From: an uncultured Megasphaera sp.
GTDB lineage: Bacteria > Bacillota > Negativicutes > Veillonellales > Megasphaeraceae
Length of the DNA: 7,684 nt
NCBI GenBank assembly: GCA_937895695.1
Contig: CALBLM010000250.1
Location: 1-7,684, forward strand
Reading direction: 5' to 3'
In this document: positions 1-5,725 of the stretch, piece after piece
How positions within the stretch are numbered: the stretch's first letter is position 1
Layout of the letters: every line of letters begins with the position of its first letter
Position numbers and translations under genes: made by a program
Notes under the pieces: model-generated
Seen by the model: only the letters and a program-made list of their open reading frames with translations
Told to the model about the DNA's origin: nothing
Database searches by the model: none

Positions 1-306
1 GCCGTTGCATCCCCTGTTGGGGCCGGTGTCGTAGCTGGACTATTTTTAGGAAAACCCCTTGGTATTTTTGGTACCGTATATGGATTAGTGCGTCTGCATA
101 TTGTCAATCTGCCACAGGGTGTACGGCTTAGCCATTTTCTGGGAGCAGGAATTTTAGGCGGCATAGGATTTACGATGTCTTTGTTTATTGCATCCTTAGC
201 ATTTTCTGACGGACAGGAATTAATGATTGCTAAGACGGCGATTGTTTTGGCATCCTTGTTATCCGGCATAGTAGGCACGCTCCTTTTTAAAAGAATTCGC
301 TCATAA
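1..306 (+). CDS. nhaA: NhaA-type Na+/H+ antiporter, C-terminal 101 residues (5' end outside the window)
   Basis: This is the end of an inner-membrane antiporter that exchanges Na+ (or Li+) for H+ and controls internal pH and sodium. The frame is open from base 1 and stops with TAA at 304-306. Seen: the segment GLFLGKPLGIFG (window residues 13-24) matches the E. coli NhaA segment GLLIGKPLGI; its lysine (codon 52-54) aligns with E. coli Lys300, known to be important in the ion-binding core. A second signature, GGIGFTMSLFIASLAF, follows at about residues 54-69. Three hydrophobic stretches (about 8-35, 45-70 and 76-97) fit the last three membrane helices, TM X to XII. The short basic end KRIRS fits a cytoplasmic C-terminus. 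The gene reads toward tyrS, but tyrS has its own promoter, so co-transcription is not required. The GTG at 88 is inside the protein, not the start. The family call is firm; the ion preference is inferred. Confidence 0.93.
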   Translation, partial: AVASPVGAGVVAGLFLGKPLGIFGTVYGLVRLHIVNLPQGVRLSHFLGAGILGGIGFTMSLFIASLAFSDGQELMIAKTAIVLASLLSGIVGTLLFKRIRS

Positions 307-396
307 TTAAGAATAAGAAAAAAATCGCAACTGTTTTTTGCAACTCTTCTTTAGATAGGAAACGACTTGATTGACACAGGAAGAGTACACTTTTTA

Positions 397-425
397 TTGA
401 CGTATATCTCTGCGATGAGTATAAT
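397..425 (+). promoter_or_regulatory. Sigma-A (sigma-70 type) promoter of tyrS
   Basis: A -35 box TTGACG (397-402; consensus TTGACA) and a perfect -10 box TATAAT (420-425) are separated by exactly 17 bp. Transcription should start near 432, giving a 5' leader of about 50 nt before tyrS. That leader is A/T-rich and too short for the T-box riboswitch that often precedes tyrS in Bacillota. The box match and spacing make this a strong prediction; the start site itself is inferred. Confidence 0.85.
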
Positions 426-470
426 TAATGTAACTAATGATATAAAAATATAAACTTGCAAAGTAGAAAA

Positions 471-475
471 AGGAG
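471..475 (+). promoter_or_regulatory. Ribosome binding site of tyrS
   Basis: AGGAG, within an A-rich run, lies 8 nt before the ATG at 484. It supports this ATG as the start, as does alignment of the protein N-terminus with other TyrRS proteins. Confidence 0.85.
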
Positions 476-483
476 CGGGTTCG

Positions 484-1740
484 ATGAATATTATTGATGA
501 ATTGTCTTGGCGCGGTGCCGTCAATCAAATGACTGATGAAGAAGGGTTGCGCAAACTTACGGAAGAAAAAAGCATTTCTTTGTACTGTGGCGTAGACCCG
601 ACTGGCGACAGCATGCATATTGGACATTTAATTCCCTTTATGATGTTAAAACGCTTTGCCTTGGCAGGTCATCATCCGTATGTCGTTATCGGCGGTGGGA
701 CGGGGGGTATCGGCGATCCGAGCGGCCGCAAAAAAAAACGACAGGTGCAAACGAATGAAAAGATTCATGAAAATGCAGAAAAATTGAAAGCTCAGTTTAT
801 GCATTTATTTGGAGAATCTTCCAATATTTCTTTTGTTAATAACTATGATTGGTTAAGCAAAATAGATTTACTTAATTTTTTACGAGATTATGGCAAATTG
901 TTTAGTGTGAATACGATGCTGGCAAAAGAAGTAGTTGCCAGCCGGTTGGATGCGGGCATTTCATTTACGGAATTTTCCTATCAGATTTTGCAATCTATTG
1001 ACTTTGAACAGTTGTTTATGCATCATGATGTACAGCTCCAAATCGGCGGTGCCGACCAGTGGGGCAATATTACAGCAGGTATTGATACAATTCATAAGAT
1101 TCATGGTAGCAATGCGAGAGCTTATGGATTGACCATTCCATTAATGCTGAAATCAGACGGTACGAAGTTTGGTAAGACTGCCGGCGGTGCTGTATGGCTC
1201 GATCCGGAAAAGACATCGCCTTTTGAATTCTATCAATTCTGGCTCAATCAGGATGATGCAGATGTCGTGAAATATTTGAAATATTTCACGTTCCTCGGAC
1301 AGGAAGAAATCAATGCGTTGGCTGAAGCGGTTAAAAACGAACCGGAAAAACGCTTGGCACAGCGCCGATTGGCAGAAGAAGTTACAACATTTGTTCATAG
1401 CCCGGAAGCGCTTAAAGAAGCACAAAATATTACGGAAGCGTTATTCCATGGCAGTATTGCCGATTTATCAGAACATGAATTATTACAGGCTTTCGGTAAA
1501 ATGCCGACTGTCGATGTATCTAATGAAGATAAAGATGTTGTCAATTGGTTGGTAGATTCCACAATTTATAAATCAAAACGGCAAGCTAGGGAAGATGTTA
1601 CGAATGGTGCTATTACTATTAATGGTGTAAAAGTTACGGCATTGGATGAAATCGTCAAGCCCCATAAAAATTCTAACGGTAAGTTTGTCATTGTTCGTAA
1701 GGGTAAAAAGAAATATACGTTGGCTCGGATACATCAGTAA
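484..1740 (+). CDS. tyrS: Tyrosyl-tRNA synthetase (class I aminoacyl-tRNA synthetase), complete, 418 aa
   Basis: This cytoplasmic enzyme attaches tyrosine to tRNA-Tyr in two steps, through tyrosyl-AMP. Seen: the HIGH signature at residues 45-48, preceded by YCGVDPTGDSM with Tyr34 and Asp38, as in the Geobacillus stearothermophilus enzyme; GDPSGRKKKR after the first nucleotide-fold strands; Tyr166, Gln170 and Asp173 in SYQILQSID, the expected tyrosine-binding trio; QIGGADQWGNI at 186-196; and KFGKT at 228-232, the normal TyrRS form of the KMSKS loop. An S4-like RNA-binding domain covers about 352-416, including SKRQARED and RKGKKKYTL. The length is normal for the family, with no frameshift. 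The S4 domain and the KFGKT loop fit the TyrS rather than the TyrZ subgroup. The gene has its own promoter and no T-box leader. It lies between nhaA and rpoB, an unusual position for rpoB's upstream neighbour. Confidence 0.98.
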   Translation: MNIIDELSWRGAVNQMTDEEGLRKLTEEKSISLYCGVDPTGDSMHIGHLIPFMMLKRFALAGHHPYVVIGGGTGGIGDPSGRKKKRQVQTNEKIHENAEKLKAQFMHLFGESSNISFVNNYDWLSKIDLLNFLRDYGKLFSVNTMLAKEVVASRLDAGISFTEFSYQILQSIDFEQLFMHHDVQLQIGGADQWGNITAGIDTIHKIHGSNARAYGLTIPLMLKSDGTKFGKTAGGAVWLDPEKTSPFEFYQFWLNQDDADVVKYLKYFTFLGQEEINALAEAVKNEPEKRLAQRRLAEEVTTFVHSPEALKEAQNITEALFHGSIADLSEHELLQAFGKMPTVDVSNEDKDVVNWLVDSTIYKSKRQAREDVTNGAITINGVKVTALDEIVKPHKNSNGKFVIVRKGKKKYTLARIHQ

Positions 1741-1747
1741 GCAGGAC

Positions 1748-1796
1748 AAAAAATATAAAAAAGAATATTGACGGAAACAAAAACGTATGCTATAAT
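1748..1796 (+). promoter_or_regulatory. Strong sigma-A promoter with A-rich upstream element, driving the rpoB leader
   Basis: The -35 box TTGACG (1768-1773) and the perfect -10 box TATAAT (1791-1796) are 17 bp apart, the same boxes and spacing as the tyrS promoter. The 20 bp before the -35 box are almost pure A/T with A-tracts (1748-1767), which resembles an UP element for the RNA polymerase alpha subunit. Predicted start is near 1802. The -35 box begins only 28 bp after the tyrS stop codon. The promoter call is strong; the UP element is inferred from composition. Confidence 0.85.
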
Positions 1797-1801
1797 AACT
1801 C

Positions 1802-1907
1802 ATTGCAAAATGTTCAATATGATATATTATGAGATACATGGAGGAAGCGTTTCCGGAAAGCAAAAAATTAAGCAAGGTTCAAGAGATATACAGAGCCTTG
1901 CTTTTTT
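1802..1907 (+). ncRNA. Predicted attenuated rpoB leader RNA, about 106 nt
   Basis: This is the RNA that would be made if transcription from the 1768-1796 promoter ended at the hairpin at 1870-1907. It holds a small AU-rich hairpin (1814-1832), an unpaired-looking GGAGG (1840-1844) with no usable start codon after it, a short GGAA/TTCC hairpin with a GCGT loop (1843-1854), and the terminator. I see no T-box, no recognisable riboswitch core and no L10-type binding site. Whether it accumulates as a separate RNA or is only a stage of rpoB transcription cannot be read from the sequence. The ends are inferred from promoter and terminator geometry. Confidence 0.4.
1870..1907 (+). terminator. Intrinsic terminator/attenuator between tyrS and rpoB
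   Basis: An 11-bp stem pairs 1870-1880 with 1893-1903 (AAGCAAGGTTC with GAGCCTTGCTT, one U-G wobble). The loop is 12 nt, and a run of six T (1902-1907) covers the last stem bases and the tail. A-tracts on the left flank (1862-1867) mean it could also work on the minus strand. It can end tyrS transcripts, but it lies downstream of the rpoB promoter, so it must also act on rpoB transcription. I see no good promoter between it and rpoB. The structure is clear; its efficiency is unknown. Confidence 0.85.
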
Positions 1908-1960
1908 GTCGCTTTTTGGGAATGCTTTTGCGACGCTATCATCATGGTTTACTTTTTATA

Positions 1961-1967
1961 AGGGGTG
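1961..1967 (+). promoter_or_regulatory. Ribosome binding site of rpoB
   Basis: AGGGGTG lies 10 nt before the ATG at 1978, slightly longer than the 8-nt spacing at tyrS and rpoC. It supports that ATG as the start; no in-frame alternative with a better site is seen. Confidence 0.75.
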
Positions 1968-1977
1968 AAGAATCAGC

Positions 1978-4900
1978 ATGTTCAAACCTGTACAAGTAGG
2001 GAAAAGGACTCGATACACGTATGCTAAGATTAACGAGGTCTTGAAAATGCCTCATTTGTTGGATTTACAGAATAAATCCTACGAATGGTTCCTGGAAAAA
2101 GGATTGAAAGATATATTCAAAGACATTTCTCCTATTGAAGATTCATCGGGTAATTTGTCTTTGTCCTTTGAAGATTTTAAATTAGGGGAACCTAAATATG
2201 ACATCCGTGAATGTAAGGAACGGGACACGACGTACGCCGCGCCGCTCCGCGTCCAAATCCGCCTTGTCAATCATGAAACGGGGGAAATTAAGGATCAGGA
2301 AGTATTCATGGGTGATTTTCCGCTGATTACGGATACAGGTACGTTTATTATTAATGGGGCAGAACGTGTTATTGTCAGCCAGCTCGTTCGTTCCCCAGGT
2401 GTATATTATGGCCGCGAAATTGACCCCATGGGTATTCGCTTATATAATTCTACGGTTATTCCAAACCGTGGCGCATGGATTGAATTGGAAACGGATGCCA
2501 ATGATATTGTCTATGCTCGTATTGACCGCAATCGTAAAATTCCTGTAACGGTTTTGATTCGTGCTCTGGGCTGGTCTTCTAATGCAGAAATACTGGATTT
2601 ATTCTTTGACGATAAACGGTTAAAAGCTACATTTGAAAAAGATACCACTGAAAATCAGGATGAAGCGTTAGTTGAAATTTATAAGAAACTCCGTCCGGGC
2701 GAACCGCCGACAGTAGAAAGTGCTCGCAATTTATTTGAAGGGTTATTCTTTGATCCGCGCCGGTATGATATGGCTCGTGTCGGTCGTTATAAAGCCGGTA
2801 AAAAATTGGGCTGGGAACGTCGTCTTTTCGGTCTTACCTTGCATGAACCGATTGTCAATGCAGAAACCGGTGAAGTTGTTGTTGATGCCCATACAGAAAT
2901 TGGTGCAGCAGAAGTAGAAAAAATTAAAGAAAGCGGTGTATTTTCCGGAGAAGGACTTGTTGAAACCTTTGTGGAAAAACCCGATGGTTCTGTATATAAA
3001 ATTATTTGCAATAATAGCAACTTGCCGTATGATCATCGTACGATTACAAGAGAAGATATTATTGCCCATATTGACTACCTGCTCAACTTGATGGATGGAT
3101 TTGGTACGATTGATGATATCGACCATTTGGGCAACCGTCGGCTGCGTTGTGTAGGTGAATTACTACAAAACCAGTTCCGCATTGGTCTTACTCGTATGGA
3201 ACGTGTCGTTCGTGAACGTATGACCATTCAGGATGCTGAAAGCATTACACCGCAGGTTTTAATCAATATTCGCCCTGTTGTTGCAGCGATTAAAGAATTC
3301 TTTGGTTCCAGTCAGTTATCACAGTTTATGGACCAAACGAATCCGTTGGCTGAATTGACGCATAAACGTCGTCTGAGTGCCTTAGGGCCTGGCGGTTTGT
3401 CTCGTGAACGTGCCGGGTTTGAAGTTCGAGACGTTCATCATTCTCACTATGGCCGTATGTGCCCTGTAGAAACGCCTGAAGGTCCAAACATCGGTTTGAT
3501 TTCTTCATTGGCTTGTTTTGGTAAAGTAAATGAATTCGGCTTTATTGAAGCACCGTACCGCCGCGTAGATAAGGAAACCGGCATTGTTACAGAAGATGTA
3601 CATTACATCACAGCTGATGAAGAAGAACAATATATTATTGCGCAGGCAAATGAACCATTGACAGAAGATGGTCATTTTGTTCATGAACGTGTTGCCTGCC
3701 GTCACGGTGAAGATACACGTGAATTCCGAGCAGATCGCGTTGATTTCATGGACGTATCTCCTAAGGAAGTTGTTTCCGTTGGTACCTCTATGATTCCGTT
3801 CTTGGAAAACGATGATGCGAACCGTGCGTTGATGGGTGCAAACATGCAGCGTCAGGCTGTACCGCTTCTTCGTACACAGGCCCCGCTTGTTGATACTGGC
3901 ATGGAATATAAAGCAGCTTGTGACTCCGGCGTTTGTGTATTGGCTAAACATTCTGGCGTAGTCAGCCGTGTAACGGGTGATGAAATTCAAGTTCGTACAG
4001 AATCTGGTTCTGTTGACAAATATCGATTGATTAAATTTGTTCGTTCTAACCAAAGTACATGCATCAACCAACGTCCGCTCGTATATAAAAATGAAAAAGT
4101 AACAGAAGGACAAGTTTTGGCTGATGGTATGGCTACGGATGGCGGCGAATTGGCTTTAGGATACAATATCTTGGTTGCGTATATGCCTTGGGAAGGCTAT
4201 AACTACGAAGATGCTGTCCTCTTGAGCGAAGATTTGCCGAAAAATGATTTGTATACGTCCATTCATATCGAAGAATATGAATGCGATGCGCGTGATACCA
4301 AATTAGGTTCCGAAGAAATTACGCGTGAAATTCCGAATGTTAGTGAAGAAAGCACTAAAAACCTCGATGAAAGCGGCATTATCATGGTCGGAGCCGATGT
4401 ATTCCCAGGTGACGTGCTAGTTGGTAAAGTTACACCAAAAGGTGAAACAGAACTTACACCGGAAGAACGACTTCTCCGTGCTATTTTTGGCGATAAAGAA
4501 CGGGAAGTACGCGACACATCGTTACGGGTACCTCATGGTGAATCCGGTAAAGTTGTCAAAGTTCGTATTTTCTCCCGTGAAAATAATGATGAACTGCCGC
4601 CAGGCGTAAATCGCTTAGTTCGTGTATATATTGCGCAAAAACGTAAGATTCATGAAGGCGATAAGATGTCTGGTCGTCATGGGAACAAAGGTGTTGTTTC
4701 CCGCGTAATGCGTCAAGAAGATATGCCATTCCTTCCGGATGGCACACCGGTTCAGATCGTATTGAATCCATTGGGCGTACCGTCTCGTATGAATATCGGT
4801 CAGATTTTGGAAACCCATTTGGGTTGGGCTATGCATGAATTGGGCATTCAAATTAAAAATATGAACCCCAATTTAGAAGCTAAACTTCGTGAAGCCGGCT

Positions 4901-5700
4901 ATGATTTTGATAAATACGGCATGCCGAAACCGGATAAAGCAGGCATCCATATTGCAACACCTGTCTTTGATGGTGCCCAGGCAGAAGATGTATTTGAATC
5001 CTTGAAGATTGCTGGACTTCCGGAAGATGGTAAGTCTGTTCTGTATGATGGCCGTACAGGCGAACCGATGGATCGTCGTGTTACTGTCGGGTATACATAC
5101 TTCTTAAAACTGCATCATTTGGTTGATGACAAAATTCATGCTCGTTCGACCGGTCCGTACTCCCTGGTTACACAGCAACCGCTGGGTGGTAAAGCTCAGT
5201 TTGGCGGCCAGCGTTTTGGGGAAATGGAAGTTTGGGCTTTGGAAGCGTATGGAGCAGCCTATACATTGCAAGAAATGCTTACAGTTAAGTCCGATGATGT
5301 TGTTGGACGTGTTAAAGCCTATGAAAAGATTGTCAAAGGCGAAAATATTCCGGAACCGGGCGTACCGGAATCCTTCAAAGTATTGCTTAAGGAATTGCAA
5401 GCTATCGGCTTAGATGTTCAAATTCTCAATGAAGACGGCGAAGAAGTTGTTATCAAAGAATTGGATGATGATGACGATGTAGAACCGGAACAGACAGATG
5501 AACTCCGTCGTGTCATGGAAGGTGATGCTGCTGGTGATAATACACCGGCCGTACCGGCAGATGAAACGAGTGAAGAAACACCTGATGAAGAACCTACCAG
5601 CAATGGCGGTGAAGACGATATTATGAGCGCTATGAGCTTGGATGCAGTAGCTGAAGCAGAAAAAGCGCATGACGATGATACTACTAATGAAGATGAATAA
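1978..5700 (+). CDS. rpoB: DNA-directed RNA polymerase subunit beta, complete, 1240 aa
   Basis: Beta forms one pincer of the RNA polymerase clamp and, with beta prime, the catalytic centre. Seen: the N-terminal lobe with GDFPLITDTGTFIINGAERV; the rifampicin-binding cluster at residues 443-469, with Gln449, Asp452, His462, Arg465, Ser467 and Leu469 at the usual resistance positions, all in the susceptible state; PVETPEGPNIGL shortly after; the flap region before KRKIHEGDK; the catalytic-centre segment GDKMSGRHGNKG with Lys896 and Lys904, matching E. coli Lys1065 and Lys1073; and the C-terminal SLVTQQPLGGKAQFGGQRFG block from 1062. The frame is intact. Against the Bacillus protein as I recall it, there is an extra segment at 957-989, and the acidic C-terminal tail (1163-1240) is about twice as long. 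Expression should depend on the promoter and attenuator upstream. rplL is not the neighbour, unlike in most bacteria. rpoC follows after 25 bp. Confidence 0.99.
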   Translation: MFKPVQVGKRTRYTYAKINEVLKMPHLLDLQNKSYEWFLEKGLKDIFKDISPIEDSSGNLSLSFEDFKLGEPKYDIRECKERDTTYAAPLRVQIRLVNHETGEIKDQEVFMGDFPLITDTGTFIINGAERVIVSQLVRSPGVYYGREIDPMGIRLYNSTVIPNRGAWIELETDANDIVYARIDRNRKIPVTVLIRALGWSSNAEILDLFFDDKRLKATFEKDTTENQDEALVEIYKKLRPGEPPTVESARNLFEGLFFDPRRYDMARVGRYKAGKKLGWERRLFGLTLHEPIVNAETGEVVVDAHTEIGAAEVEKIKESGVFSGEGLVETFVEKPDGSVYKIICNNSNLPYDHRTITREDIIAHIDYLLNLMDGFGTIDDIDHLGNRRLRCVGELLQNQFRIGLTRMERVVRERMTIQDAESITPQVLINIRPVVAAIKEFFGSSQLSQFMDQTNPLAELTHKRRLSALGPGGLSRERAGFEVRDVHHSHYGRMCPVETPEGPNIGLISSLACFGKVNEFGFIEAPYRRVDKETGIVTEDVHYITADEEEQYIIAQANEPLTEDGHFVHERVACRHGEDTREFRADRVDFMDVSPKEVVSVGTSMIPFLENDDANRALMGANMQRQAVPLLRTQAPLVDTGMEYKAACDSGVCVLAKHSGVVSRVTGDEIQVRTESGSVDKYRLIKFVRSNQSTCINQRPLVYKNEKVTEGQVLADGMATDGGELALGYNILVAYMPWEGYNYEDAVLLSEDLPKNDLYTSIHIEEYECDARDTKLGSEEITREIPNVSEESTKNLDESGIIMVGADVFPGDVLVGKVTPKGETELTPEERLLRAIFGDKEREVRDTSLRVPHGESGKVVKVRIFSRENNDELPPGVNRLVRVYIAQKRKIHEGDKMSGRHGNKGVVSRVMRQEDMPFLPDGTPVQIVLNPLGVPSRMNIGQILETHLGWAMHELGIQIKNMNPNLEAKLREAGYDFDKYGMPKPDKAGIHIATPVFDGAQAEDVFESLKIAGLPEDGKSVLYDGRTGEPMDRRVTVGYTYFLKLHHLVDDKIHARSTGPYSLVTQQPLGGKAQFGGQRFGEMEVWALEAYGAAYTLQEMLTVKSDDVVGRVKAYEKIVKGENIPEPGVPESFKVLLKELQAIGLDVQILNEDGEEVVIKELDDDDDVEPEQTDELRRVMEGDAAGDNTPAVPADETSEETPDEEPTSNGGEDDIMSAMSLDAVAEAEKAHDDDTTNEDE

Positions 5701-5710
5701 TGATCGATAG

Positions 5711-5717
5711 AAGGGAG
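5711..5717 (+). promoter_or_regulatory. Ribosome binding site of rpoC
   Basis: AAGGGAG lies 8 nt before a GTG codon at 5726. This good spacing decides the start at GTG, and the resulting MLDVNEF N-terminus matches the MLDVNNF start of Bacillus RpoC. The next GTG, at 5735, would remove these conserved residues and is too far from the site. Confidence 0.85.
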
Positions 5718-5725
5718 CGGTATTA

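Noticed and set aside
311..352. A/T-rich stretch after nhaA with poly-A, poly-T and two GCAACT copies, looking like a terminator.
   Set aside because: The two GCAACT copies are direct, not inverted, and only A-T pairs or a 4-bp GCAA/TTGC stem can form. No G/C-rich stem with a following T-run is present.
371..400. A perfect -35 box TTGACA upstream of the tyrS promoter.
   Set aside because: At 16-18 bp spacing the -10 candidates (TTTATT, TTATTG, TATTGA) match poorly, and a much better promoter overlaps the region.
1911..1919. CGCTTTTTG, which resembles a boxA antitermination site.
   Set aside because: It matches only part of the boxA consensus and lies downstream of the hairpin it would have to overcome; three similar GCTTTT runs occur nearby, so chance is likely.
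1908..1934. A second inverted repeat (GTCGC with GCGAC) after the terminator.
   Set aside because: Only 5 bp with a 17-nt loop and no T-run after it. Too weak to call as a terminator or operator.
1768..1968. 66-codon plus-strand ORF in the tyrS-rpoB gap.
   Set aside because: Its start codon overlaps the -35 box of the rpoB promoter, it has no ribosome site and it runs through the terminator. Only the later ATG at 1810 would be on the transcript, almost leaderless.
3304..3384. Possible rifampicin-resistance changes in RpoB.
   Set aside because: The Thr and Ala at the positions of E. coli Asn518 and Ser522 are normal for Bacillota, and all main resistance positions are in the susceptible state.
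3505..4113. 202-codon minus-strand ORF inside rpoB.
   Set aside because: It lies antisense to conserved rpoB codons, and its translation is rich in Phe, Ile, Asn and Thr with no recognisable domain. It is a shadow of the codon use in rpoB.
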